A stretch of DNA of 13,461 nt from Legionella genomosp. 1 (GCA_945867185.1 CAMBHM010000016.1:1-13461); one strand, 5' to 3'; shown: positions 1 through 9,585, counted from the first letter of the stretch. The notes: generated by a model not told the origin, from the letters alone. Program-made: numbers and translations.

Positions 1-2
1 CC

Positions 3-1889
3 ATTGCAGTTTTTAAGGCATCAGGGGCATCAACGATAGGATTGGTGCTTGCTGATTGTAAGGGCGCAACCGTTCGGGATTGGGCTGATTTCTGGAATGA
101 GGCACTTTGTTATGAGCGGGATCCCTTACATTTTCTAATCAGTATCAGCATAGATAAACCAGTAGAATTTGCAGGCTTAATGATAAGCTTGCTTGAGCAG
201 GGAGTAGCGGCTGAGGAGATGATCCAATCCCGCTTATTACATCGATTTTTTATTGAGAATTGTACCGATATGGAGGTGGTGAGAACAGCCTATACCTTAT
301 TGGCTGCAGAGAGGCATGCACAACTTCAGGATTTATTAAGTATCATTCCATGTTTAAGCGCAGAATGTGAGGGACAAACAGGGAGCTATTTTGAAACGTT
401 TTCTGTGTCTGGGGTTGTTGCTACGGATCTGATCTCCCAAACGTTGCCGGAATCATCGTTTTCTTGTACAGGCATAGAAGAAAATCTTCGTCATTTATAC
501 CAATTTTTTGGAGAAGATTTTTTTATCAATTTACTTTATCTAGGCCTTAACGACGCCGCATATCAGCCTTTCATTATGAGTGTATTACAGGATATGTCTC
601 TGCAATCCTTTGAAGCACTTTTTAAAGATCTGGCAACAAAGGTGCCCGAAGAAGTAAGGGGCGCTTTGTTTGATGGGTTGAGTAGGATGTTGACCGAAGA
701 GCAACTGACGCATTTATTAAGACCTGGATTATATTGGATTATATTGGCGGTTAATCCTGTCTTGCTTGAAAAAATGGATCTCGTGGACTTCCTTCGTGAT
801 CCCATTAGCAGTCAAGATTTCAAATATGCGGCCTCCCTTGTTTCAGAACCACTGTTATCTATCCATAAAACTCGCCTCCATCAGTTATTATTAGAGCGAT
901 TGTTACTCAATCCAGAATTACTGACAGATGAACTTGCCTTGTTAGCTCAAAGTATGCGAATGCATACCGAAACCGCGTTATTATCTAAAAATGCCCTGAT
1001 CCTGATTCAAAAAGAGCTGGTGATGCTTGCGCAGCAAGTACCGTTTGGGAAGGAGGAGTATGGGACGCTGTATGATCACTATAGTCGGCATAAACAAACC
1101 ATTGTGATGTTACAACAATTGCAGGTGACGCCTTGTGGTCCTAAGACGAACTATGAGCTGCACAGTCTTATTTTACGCGAGCAATTTCAACGGGGCACAC
1201 CGTTGAGGGACTGTCTTTATGTGATGCATCCACATAATCCCACTTATTCAGTAGAAGAACGGCAACGTGCACAATCTAGAACTTTAATGGAGTGTTTGGC
1301 GCGTGAATCGCATCAGAGCTTACAAGAGGCAATTGAGACGGAGCTGCAGAAAGCGCCCTTTTATTCCAGAACAACAGTACCGGATGATTTTTTTGAAAAT
1401 GTGGTGTTATATGGGAATGTGACATGGATTCAACGACGATTATCGAGTGATTCGGAGGAAAGAAGACAGGTATTGTTTGAGTCACTTGAGGCTGCAGCGC
1501 GTCAATTATCTAAAAAATCATTGTTGTCGTGGTTATTGCCACAGCCAACCTTGTTAGCAGCGATTTTACCGTTTTACCCCGATTTAGAATTGATGTTGAT
1601 TACTTCAGATCTTTTACTTGAAGCAATCTCAGATCATCCATTGGGATTTAAAACAATAGTGCAGGCCCTCACTCAAGAACAGATCACATCCATATTGAAT
1701 ACCTCCTGTTTTGAATGCACGATATTTCAAAGGGTTGTAGAAAAACCAGGGGGTTATCCGATGCTCAGAGAGTTGTTGCCAATAGAGTTGTTTTCAGCGT
1801 TTCAGAATGGCACCTCGCTTGAAGTGAGGGAAGAGGAGGATTGGGGCGCCTCGCTTAGTGAGGATGAGGTCATTTGCTGTCCGCGGTAG
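3..1889 (+). CDS. Large helical protein of unknown family (5' end outside window)
   Basis: I do not recognise the family. The frame is open to the left edge: 13 sense codons precede the first possible start (TTG at 42), so the gene almost certainly begins outside the window and 628 residues are visible. The protein is rich in Leu, Glu and Gln with short hydrophobic helices throughout and no signal peptide or long membrane segment in the visible part, which suggests a cytosolic or exported alpha-solenoid. Segments near 650-810, 1460-1620 and 1642-1800 share a similar pattern, including the related strings LTEEQLTHLL (690-719) and LTQEQITSIL (1668-1697). The last 20 residues hold two acidic clusters (EEED and EDE) followed by CCPR. 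Glutamate-rich tails like this occur in Dot/Icm type IV effectors of Legionella and Coxiella, so an effector role is possible but unproven. It ends 7 nt from the stop of the convergent protease gene. I am confident it is coding and unsure of its function. Confidence 0.8.
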   Translation: MAVFKASGASTIGLVLADCKGATVRDWADFWNEALCYERDPLHFLISISIDKPVEFAGLMISLLEQGVAAEEMIQSRLLHRFFIENCTDMEVVRTAYTLLAAERHAQLQDLLSIIPCLSAECEGQTGSYFETFSVSGVVATDLISQTLPESSFSCTGIEENLRHLYQFFGEDFFINLLYLGLNDAAYQPFIMSVLQDMSLQSFEALFKDLATKVPEEVRGALFDGLSRMLTEEQLTHLLRPGLYWIILAVNPVLLEKMDLVDFLRDPISSQDFKYAASLVSEPLLSIHKTRLHQLLLERLLLNPELLTDELALLAQSMRMHTETALLSKNALILIQKELVMLAQQVPFGKEEYGTLYDHYSRHKQTIVMLQQLQVTPCGPKTNYELHSLILREQFQRGTPLRDCLYVMHPHNPTYSVEERQRAQSRTLMECLARESHQSLQEAIETELQKAPFYSRTTVPDDFFENVVLYGNVTWIQRRLSSDSEERRQVLFESLEAAARQLSKKSLLSWLLPQPTLLAAILPFYPDLELMLITSDLLLEAISDHPLGFKTIVQALTQEQITSILNTSCFECTIFQRVVEKPGGYPMLRELLPIELFSAFQNGTSLEVREEEDWGASLSEDEVICCPR

Positions 1890-1896
1890 AAGGACT

Positions 1897-3297
1897 TTAA
1901 CTGTCATCCATTAAGTAAGTGATCTCTTCCATTTTAGCTGAAATACGCGCCTGTAATAACCGATCGTTTTTAACTATTTTTTGTGCGAAAGAAAGAAGTC
2001 TAAGGGCCTCTTTTTTTCGGCCTTGGAGTAGCTCGCATTGTGCTTTTGTGAAGTATGCAGCTCCTTTTTGGTGGTTTTCTGATTGGGCGCGTGCAAGTTG
2101 TAGGCAGAGTGGGAGATCATTTTTAAATTGTCGCGTGCCTTTTAGTAATTGAGCTACCGCTTCATTAGGGTGATTGGCTGCTATCAAACTGTCAGCATAA
2201 CTCAAGATGGCAGCATAATTGTCGGGATAATTCTTTTCTAAATGGTTGAGTCGCGTTGTTGCAGCGTCAAAGTGTTTCAGACCTAAATCCGTTTCTGCTT
2301 TTGCAATGACAAAAAAGAGATTATCAGGATCCTGTGCAAGTAAGGGGGATAGCGTTGCGTTTGCCGCTTGGTATTGATTGAGGCTGAGCTCTGTCAAAAC
2401 TTGCCCATATTGGCAGGCAAGGGCTGAGTTATTTTTTAGACAGCCGTGATGATAAAAATCAAGTAATTGTTTGTCATTTTCTGTGCTGAGTGTGCGGATG
2501 AGCTCTTTAAAGAGTCGATAATCTAGGCTGTCGGTGTGGGCTGTTTTAACCAGGGATGCACTGCGGTTTTCAGCCTCAGCAATCCGATCGTCATCGAGTG
2601 GGTGAGTACGTAAAATGGCAGGGATATTGGCCGTGTAATAATAACGTGCATTGTCTTGCATTTTTTTAAAAAAATGGGCCATGCCACGTGGGTCAAGGCC
2701 GGATTTGATGAGCATAGCAATGCCAATGCGATCAGCTTCTTTTTCATTGGATCGCACAAAATTGATGTTGTCTTGCGCAAATCCTGTGAGAGAGGCCATC
2801 AATGCACCGCTCCCTAAGGTAGGATTAATGATTCCAAGCGCAATGGAGGCGAGCACGCTTGCTAACATCGGAATACGCATTTGTTTTTCATGTTCTATCA
2901 AACGATAAAGATGGTTCAATCGCACGTGGGCCATTTCATGGGCCATGACTGCTGCGAGTTCGCTCTCTGTTGTGGTGGTTAAAATGAGCTGAGAGTTGAC
3001 GCCAATATAACCACCAGGCCCAGCGAAAGCATTGATTTCTCGGGAGTTGACAATGAAAAAATAAGGGGTAGGTAATTGTCCGTTCCGTGCTAACAGTTCA
3101 GCCAAATGATTGATATATTGGCTTGCCAAGGGATCGCGGATAACATTGCCTGCTTGGTTGATCTGTTGAATAAATTCTTTTTCTAACTGCTCTAGTTCAC
3201 GTGAGGAATAAGGGGAAAAGGCAAGGGCAGGGGATATCAAGCCACTCAGTATGAGCAGGCAAATCAGTAAGCATTGAAGTTGCTGTACACGGTTCAT
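1897..3297 (-). CDS. bepA: BepA-like periplasmic M48 metalloprotease with C-terminal TPR domain
   Basis: This is a zinc metalloprotease resembling BepA/YfgC, which in E. coli assists or degrades LptD and other beta-barrel proteins at the BAM complex in the periplasm. Numbered from the chosen start (466 aa), a signal peptide covers about residues 1-26 (hydrophobic core, then ALA|FS). The zinc motif HEMAH is at 120-124, the third ligand Glu is at about 187 in the EKEADRIG context, and a conserved HPLD lies near 232. After about residue 285 the sequence becomes helical TPR-like repeats, as in BepA. An ATG 12 nt further upstream (3309) lacks a ribosome site, whereas the ATG at 3297 has AAGG five bases ahead, so I prefer 3297. 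The gene lies 23 nt downstream of the small unknown gene and is probably cotranscribed with it. The family is clear; orthology to BepA rather than another M48-TPR protein (LoiP has no TPR) is likely. Confidence 0.88.
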   Translation of the reverse strand: MNRVQQLQCLLICLLILSGLISPALAFSPYSSRELEQLEKEFIQQINQAGNVIRDPLASQYINHLAELLARNGQLPTPYFFIVNSREINAFAGPGGYIGVNSQLILTTTTESELAAVMAHEMAHVRLNHLYRLIEHEKQMRIPMLASVLASIALGIINPTLGSGALMASLTGFAQDNINFVRSNEKEADRIGIAMLIKSGLDPRGMAHFFKKMQDNARYYYTANIPAILRTHPLDDDRIAEAENRSASLVKTAHTDSLDYRLFKELIRTLSTENDKQLLDFYHHGCLKNNSALACQYGQVLTELSLNQYQAANATLSPLLAQDPDNLFFVIAKAETDLGLKHFDAATTRLNHLEKNYPDNYAAILSYADSLIAANHPNEAVAQLLKGTRQFKNDLPLCLQLARAQSENHQKGAAYFTKAQCELLQGRKKEALRLLSFAQKIVKNDRLLQARISAKMEEITYLMDDS

Positions 3298-3302
3298 GCT
3301 GA

Positions 3303-3306
3303 CCTT
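3303..3306 (-). promoter_or_regulatory. Ribosome binding site deciding the bepA-like start
   Basis: AAGG reads on the minus strand five bases before the ATG at 3297. The alternative in-frame ATG at 3309 is preceded by GTGCACTAACCA, which has no purine-rich site. Confidence 0.55.
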
Positions 3307-3320
3307 CATTGGTTAGTGCA

Positions 3321-3857
3321 CTAGTCTGGACTATAGGTTTGCTCAGGGGCTCTTGTCGGTGAATCAGGTCCTGTTCCCATTGGGGGGGTAGTGGCTGTCA
3401 CTTCTGCGACGAGTTCTCGAGGGAACAGAGCAAGCTCTGTGTCCAGACCGGTGGTATCTTTTCTTGCCTCTCGGGAGGGTTTTACAACATCAGGAAAGGC
3501 TTCTAAAAACCCTTTATTTTTAGAAAGGGTGTCTCGCAATGTAGAATTTTCATTGATGACCTCCTTGGCTAATTGAGCCAATTCTGGATTGGCTCTCAAA
3601 TGATCTTGTACTAATTGTACGGTACTCGGAATCTTGAGCCCCATCGAAATCAGGGTGCTTGCTAATGGATGGGCGGCCATCTCGGTGGCTTTTGCTTTTA
3701 CGAGTCCGCGGTTTTCTTTGAGAAAGTGATCATCTAAGGGCACTCCCCCGCCCCCTAACGAAACGCCGAATAAATTCAGAAACCAGGACAACAATTTCAT
3801 AAAAATGCCCACTTTTTCAGGCTCTGTTCTTGGTTTTTTGGTCAATGGTGCGCTCAT
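3321..3857 (-). CDS. Small protein of unknown function, hydrophobic N-terminus and Pro/Thr-rich tail
   Basis: I do not recognise this protein (178 aa from the ATG at 3857). A basic, polar N-terminus (about 1-17) is followed by a hydrophobic stretch of about 17 residues (18-34, rich in Phe, Leu and Trp), then GGGG. This could be an amphipathic or membrane-anchoring helix; it does not look like a cleavable signal peptide. Residues of about 45-125 are mixed helical, and the last 26 (ATTPP...SPD) are Pro/Thr-rich and probably disordered. An in-frame TTG at 3869 and an internal ATG at 3800 are alternative starts; 3857 is preferred because a TATAAT box lies about 33 nt upstream and a weak GAG site precedes it. 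A C7 tract near codon 160 makes the tail sensitive to slippage. The BepA-like gene follows after 23 nt, so a shared transcript and a role near the envelope are possible. An exported effector is another option. Confidence 0.7.
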   Translation of the reverse strand: MSAPLTKKPRTEPEKVGIFMKLLSWFLNLFGVSLGGGGVPLDDHFLKENRGLVKAKATEMAAHPLASTLISMGLKIPSTVQLVQDHLRANPELAQLAKEVINENSTLRDTLSKNKGFLEAFPDVVKPSREARKDTTGLDTELALFPRELVAEVTATTPPMGTGPDSPTRAPEQTYSPD

Positions 3858-3889
3858 GCGTAGTCTCAACGATAGATGTTTATTTTTTT

Positions 3890-3895
3890 ATTATA
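3890..3895 (-). promoter_or_regulatory. -10 box for the unknown gene and bepA-like gene
   Basis: A perfect TATAAT reads on the minus strand in an A/T-rich stretch. A transcript would start near 3883, giving a leader of about 25 nt before the ATG at 3857. No good -35 hexamer is present at 16-18 nt; the upstream A/T-rich sequence may compensate. Confidence 0.45.
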
Positions 3896-4023
3896 GTTTA
3901 TTTTAGAAAAAAACACTTGTGGTGTGGAAGTGAAAATAAGTATTTGACATCGCACCATTATGATGAACCCATAAAGACCAATGTGATCTGTTAATGAATG
4001 ATAAATCCTGATATTCTCATGCG

Positions 4024-4107
4024 ATGAATAAAAAAAAGATCGCCGTCACGTTGACGAAGCCTATTTTTTGGAAAAATGATGTGCCGAGGATCTGTAAAGG
4101 TGTTTAA
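4024..4107 (+). CDS. Possible 27-codon leader ORF ending exactly at ribD
   Basis: An ATG at 4024 opens a 27-residue basic peptide (MNKKKIAVTLTK...CKGV) whose TAA occupies 4105-4107, immediately before the ribD ATG at 4108. The ribD ribosome site (AAGG, 4097-4100) lies inside it. No clear ribosome site precedes the small ORF itself, so it may not be translated. If it is, termination directly abutting the ribD start would allow translational coupling. It could equally be chance: an ORF of this size is common in an A/T-rich leader. Confidence 0.2.
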   Translation: MNKKKIAVTLTKPIFWKNDVPRICKGV

Positions 4108-5187
4108 ATGATGCACGAACAATGGTTGCTCGCGGCCTTAGAGGAAGCATGGCTGGGGCGTGGGCGCTGTGCGCCTAATCCCAGTGTGGGTGCGTTGCTT
4201 GTCTTTGAGGGGGCGGTGTTGGGCAAGGCCTGGCATCAGGGGGCGGGTACGCCGCATGCGGAGCGTTTGGTGTTAGAGGGCGTCTCATCGCAAGTGGCAC
4301 GAGGGGCTACGCTCTACGTGACGCTTGAGCCCTGTAATCATTGGGGCAAGACCCCACCTTGTGTGGAATATATTGTTCAGAAGGGTATTAAAACGGTGGT
4401 TTATGCGTATCGTGATCCAAATCCTGTGGTGTCCGCCAATGATACGCCTCAATTATTACGTGATCAGGGCATTGACGTGTTGCATTATCCATTGCCTGAA
4501 ATTGATGCCTTTTATCAGAGTTATACGCATTGGTTGAAGACAAACACCCCTTGGGTGACGGTGAAATTAGCGCAATCGTTGGATGGGAAGATAGCTGGAG
4601 CGTCTGGCGCGCGGGTGCCGCTTTCTAATGATGCATGTGCTGTTTTTACCCATCAGCAACGATTACGGACCGATGTCATTTTAACAACAGCGCGCACAGT
4701 CCATCAGGACGATCCACAACTGAACGCCCGTATAGACGGGATCTTGACGCCCAAACCGCTCGCTATTTTAGATACGAAAGGGACCTTGTCTCCTCATGCT
4801 CAGGTGTTTCAGACAGCTCTGCATTGCCATATTTTTCATGAGGCAGGGCGATGGATTGAAAAACAAACAGAACGTTGTACTTATTATCCCATCACGCTCA
4901 CTAAAAATGGGTTACTGGATTTAAGCGAGGTGATCGCACATCTCGGTCAATTGGGTTATCACGATGTCTGGGTTGAAGCAGGAGGGTGCTTGTTCACAGC
5001 ACTGCACCAAGAAAAACGCGTACAGAAAACGTATCTATACCTCACACCGACGGTGCTAGGTGATAATGCACTTTCAGCGTATCATGATGCGGCCTTATTT
5101 CAGGGGGCGTCTGTCACATGGCACCCAATGAGAAACAATTGTATGGCGTCATTGGATTGGATGGAGTCTTCATGTTCACCGGTTTGA
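4108..5187 (+). CDS. ribD: Bifunctional riboflavin pyrimidine deaminase/reductase RibD
   Basis: RibD deaminates 2,5-diamino-6-ribosylamino-pyrimidinone 5'-phosphate and then reduces its ribosyl side chain with NADPH, the second and third steps of the GTP branch of riboflavin synthesis in the cytosol. The N-terminal deaminase domain (about 1-145) has the zinc ligand and catalytic pair HAE at 50-52 and PCNHWGKTPPC at 75-85 with Cys76 and Cys85. The reductase domain (about 148-359) begins with WVTVKLAQSLDGKIA and includes the TVHQDDPQLNAR segment (197-208). The length of 359 aa fits the family. AAGG at 4097-4100 is seven bases before the first of two consecutive ATGs (4108 and 4111). The 3' end overlaps ribE by 16 nt. 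No FMN riboswitch signature was seen upstream. Confidence 0.96.
   Translation: MMHEQWLLAALEEAWLGRGRCAPNPSVGALLVFEGAVLGKAWHQGAGTPHAERLVLEGVSSQVARGATLYVTLEPCNHWGKTPPCVEYIVQKGIKTVVYAYRDPNPVVSANDTPQLLRDQGIDVLHYPLPEIDAFYQSYTHWLKTNTPWVTVKLAQSLDGKIAGASGARVPLSNDACAVFTHQQRLRTDVILTTARTVHQDDPQLNARIDGILTPKPLAILDTKGTLSPHAQVFQTALHCHIFHEAGRWIEKQTERCTYYPITLTKNGLLDLSEVIAHLGQLGYHDVWVEAGGCLFTALHQEKRVQKTYLYLTPTVLGDNALSAYHDAALFQGASVTWHPMRNNCMASLDWMESSCSPV
5163..5166 (+). promoter_or_regulatory. Ribosome binding site for ribE inside ribD
   Basis: GGAG lies five bases before the ATG at 5172 and within the ribD coding sequence. It fixes the ribE start at MFTGLIE, the conserved N-terminus of riboflavin synthase, rather than at the upstream in-frame ATG at 5118. 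Confidence 0.7.
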
Positions 5188-5789
5188 TTGAGCACTTGGG
5201 ATCGGTGGTAGCGCATACGTTTCTTGATGAAGGCAGTCGTTTGGTGATTGAAACTGTTTTGACGGAGCCCTTGCAAGTAGGCGAGAGCATTGCTGTGAAT
5301 GGGGTTTGTCTGACGGCATTGCCGAGTCTCGATAACCTGCTTCAGGTTGCGTTTGATCTATCGCCTGAAACACTCAAATTAACAACGTTATCCACCCTTT
5401 CTGTTGGAGATTGTGTTAATATTGAGCGCGCGATGGTAGCAACGGCGCGTTTTGGTGGCCATTATGTGAGTGGACATGTGGACACCACAGCATCAGTGCA
5501 TGCTGTGGTGTCCTATGGGGACTGCGTTCAGATGGTTATTGGTGGGTTTCTGCCTGCAGAGTGTCGGTATTTACTCCCGAAAGGGAGCATCACTATAGAT
5601 GGGGTGAGCTTGACCATTAATCGGGTGGTAGAGCATAAAGTTTATCTGATGTTGGTGCCGCATACCTTAACGAACACCATTTTTTCAAGATCACTTGAAG
5701 GTCAACGAGTGAATGTTGAATTTGATTACCTGACGCGTATAGTGGCGCATCAGTTGGATTTTATGAGCACGTTGGGTGAGGTTGTATAA
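5172..5789 (+). CDS. ribE: Riboflavin synthase, alpha-subunit type
   Basis: This enzyme dismutates two molecules of 6,7-dimethyl-8-ribityllumazine to riboflavin and the pyrimidine precursor, the last step of the pathway (the gene is called ribC in E. coli). The protein is 205 aa with the typical N-terminus MFTGLIE. It has two lumazine-binding repeats: the first includes GESIAVNGVCLTA (37-49), and the second starts near GGHYVSGHVDT (95-105) and includes KGSITIDGVSLTIN (137-150) and VPHTL (163-167). An ATG at 5118 is also in frame, but the extra 18 residues are not part of the family and no ribosome site precedes it. The gene overlaps ribD by 16 nt, and its TAA shares one base with the ribBA ATG (TAATG), so translation of the three genes is probably coupled. 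Confidence 0.96.
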   Translation: MFTGLIEHLGSVVAHTFLDEGSRLVIETVLTEPLQVGESIAVNGVCLTALPSLDNLLQVAFDLSPETLKLTTLSTLSVGDCVNIERAMVATARFGGHYVSGHVDTTASVHAVVSYGDCVQMVIGGFLPAECRYLLPKGSITIDGVSLTINRVVEHKVYLMLVPHTLTNTIFSRSLEGQRVNVEFDYLTRIVAHQLDFMSTLGEVV

Positions 5790-6991
5790 TGACGGTTATT
5801 TTTGCCAGTATTGAGCAGGCGATTACTGAACTACAAGCCGGGCGCATGGTGATTTTAGTAGACGATGAGGATCGTGAAAACGAGGGTGATCTGGTGATTG
5901 CAGCTGACTATGCAACGCCGGAGGCTATTAATTTTATGTCTAGATTTGGACGGGGTTTGATCTGCTTACCCATGGCTGATGCGTTCATTGATCGACTGGG
6001 ATTACCCATGATGGCAAGTTGCAATCGATCGCCATTTGGCACTGCATTTACGGTATCCATTGAGGCAGCCAAGGGTGTAACGACAGGTATTTCCGCACGG
6101 GATCGCGCTACTACGATTCGAGTGGCTATCGATGAAAAAAGTAAACCTACTGATCTTATTTCACCAGGGCATGTTTTCCCGCTACGTGCGAGAGAAGCTG
6201 GGGTGCTTGAGCGAGCAGGGCAAACTGAAGGGAGTGTTGATCTCATGAAGCTTGCGACACTTAGCCCTGCAGCCGTTATTTGTGAAATTTTAAATGAAGA
6301 TGGCACGATGAGTCGACAAGAGGACTTGGTGGCTTTTTCAAAAACGCATGGTATTCCTATCGTGATGATCAAAGATTTGATCGACTACCGAATACGTACA
6401 GAATGTTTGGTTGAAGTTGTCGCTACATCTAGGGTCCCGTTGCATCAACGAGGGGATTTTGTGATGACTGTTTTTCAGAATCGCATGGATGCGGCGGAGC
6501 ATTTTTCTTTGGTTAAAGCGCCCTTGTCAGACACACCATTGGTACGCATTCATTCAGAATGTATCACCGGGGATGTGTTTGGATCCAGTAAATGTGATTG
6601 TGGAATGCAATTAGATCGTTCTTTACAGCTGATTTCAGAGGAAGGTGGGATCCTCATTTATCTTAGACAGGAAGGGCGTGGGATAGGCCTTGCCAACAAA
6701 GTGAAGGCTTATGCGTTGCAGGAGCAGGGATATGACACGGTGGAGGCGAATCTCCAGTTGGGTTTGCCCATAGATGATAGAGATTATGCAGTGGCCTATC
6801 AAATTTTAAAGCAGATGGGAATCTCTTCGGTTCGATTGCTCACCAATAACCCTACTAAAGTGGCTGCCATGGCGAAGTATGGGGTGAGTGTGACAGAGCG
6901 TATCCCTGTCAATATTCCTTCTACACATGAAAATCAAACCTATTTGAAAACCAAGAAAGAAAAATTAGGCCATTTTTTGGCGATGAATTAG
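5789..6991 (+). CDS. ribBA: RibBA: DHBP synthase fused to GTP cyclohydrolase II
   Basis: This fusion feeds both branches of riboflavin synthesis: the RibB half makes 3,4-dihydroxy-2-butanone 4-phosphate from ribulose 5-phosphate, and the RibA half opens GTP. RibB (about 1-200) has the acidic loop DDEDRENEGDL (25-35), with Glu30 as the expected metal ligand, and PGHVFPLRA (126-134). At the second metal-ligand position, where E. coli RibB has His153 in GGHTE, this protein has Gln145 (AGQTE; codon CAA at 6221-6223). RibA (about 205-400) has intact zinc cysteines 258, 269 and 271 (SECITGD...SKCDCG), YLRQEGRGIGL (291-301), DTVEANLQLG (316-325), DDRDY and LTNNPTK. The length of 400 aa fits the fusion family. 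The gene follows ribE with a 1 nt overlap and precedes pyrG, whereas ribH often follows in other bacteria. Confidence 0.95.
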   Translation: MTVIFASIEQAITELQAGRMVILVDDEDRENEGDLVIAADYATPEAINFMSRFGRGLICLPMADAFIDRLGLPMMASCNRSPFGTAFTVSIEAAKGVTTGISARDRATTIRVAIDEKSKPTDLISPGHVFPLRAREAGVLERAGQTEGSVDLMKLATLSPAAVICEILNEDGTMSRQEDLVAFSKTHGIPIVMIKDLIDYRIRTECLVEVVATSRVPLHQRGDFVMTVFQNRMDAAEHFSLVKAPLSDTPLVRIHSECITGDVFGSSKCDCGMQLDRSLQLISEEGGILIYLRQEGRGIGLANKVKAYALQEQGYDTVEANLQLGLPIDDRDYAVAYQILKQMGISSVRLLTNNPTKVAAMAKYGVSVTERIPVNIPSTHENQTYLKTKKEKLGHFLAMN

Positions 6992-9459
<2,468 letters not shown>

Positions 9460-9461
9460 GG

Positions 9462-9549
9462 TGGCGGAGAGACAGGGATTCGAACCCTGGGAAGGTTTCC
9501 CTTCAACGGTTTTCAAGACCGCCGCAATCGACCACTCTGCCATCTCTCC
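9462..9549 (-). tRNA. tRNA-Ser (anticodon UGA)
   Basis: Read on the minus strand, an 88-nt class II tRNA folds with acceptor stem GGAGAGA/TCTCTCC, discriminator G and encoded CCA. The anticodon stem is GCGGT/ACCGT with loop CTTGAAA, giving anticodon TGA, which reads UCA and related serine codons. A long variable arm (GAAGG-GAAA-CCTTC) and a T arm (CAGGG/CCCTG around TTCGAAT) are present; the long variable arm is characteristic of tRNA-Ser. Its 3' end is 2 nt from the kdsA stop, in convergent orientation, and its 5' end faces bamD. Confidence 0.97.
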
Positions 9550-9566
9550 ACGGCGAAATATATAAT
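9537..9566 (+). promoter_or_regulatory. Candidate bamD promoter
   Basis: CTGCCA (9537-9542, four of six matches to TTGACA) is followed after 18 nt by a perfect TATAAT (9561-9566). Transcription would start near 9573. The -35 element lies inside the 5' end of the tRNA-Ser gene and the -10 overlaps the tRNA -10 on the other strand, so the two promoters would compete for polymerase. Confidence 0.45.
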
Positions 9567-9585
9567 AATGGACCTTAGGTTGCAA
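9557..9585 (-). promoter_or_regulatory. Candidate tRNA-Ser promoter
   Basis: On the minus strand TTGCAA (9580-9585) and TATATT (9557-9562) are separated by exactly 17 nt. The predicted start falls at about 9550, essentially at the mature 5' end of the tRNA (9549). The -35 element is the centre of a 14-bp palindrome. Confidence 0.5.

Larger units (their letters stand above)
3858..4107. other. Divergent A/T-rich intergenic region between the unknown gene and ribD
   Basis: It holds the minus-strand TATAAT (3890-3895). On the plus strand there is a perfect TTGACA (3944-3949) and a TATGAT (3959-3964), but they are only 9 nt apart; a weaker CATAAA (3970-3975) is 20 nt from TTGACA. The ribD promoter is probably here but cannot be placed. 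The possible 27-codon ORF fills the right end. No riboswitch fold was recognised. Confidence 0.4.

Noticed and set aside
1878-1899. GTCC...GGAC inverted repeat with TTT between the first two convergent genes as a terminator
   Set aside because: The stem is 4 bp with a 9-nt loop and only three T's; too weak to call.
3314-3323. TAGTGCACTA 10-bp palindrome at the stop of the small unknown gene
   Set aside because: Short palindromes of this size are frequent; there is no T-run or second copy to suggest function.
3944-3964. TTGACA and TATGAT on the plus strand upstream of ribD
   Set aside because: Each hexamer is good but they are only 9 nt apart, too close for a sigma-70 promoter, and no alternative partner at 16-18 nt was found for either.
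3858-4107. Possible FMN riboswitch upstream of the riboflavin genes
   Set aside because: None of the conserved RFN blocks is present in the leader.
5908-6372. 154-codon minus-strand reading frame within ribBA
   Set aside because: It lies opposite a strongly conserved gene, has no ribosome site or family features, and is explained by codon bias of the real gene.
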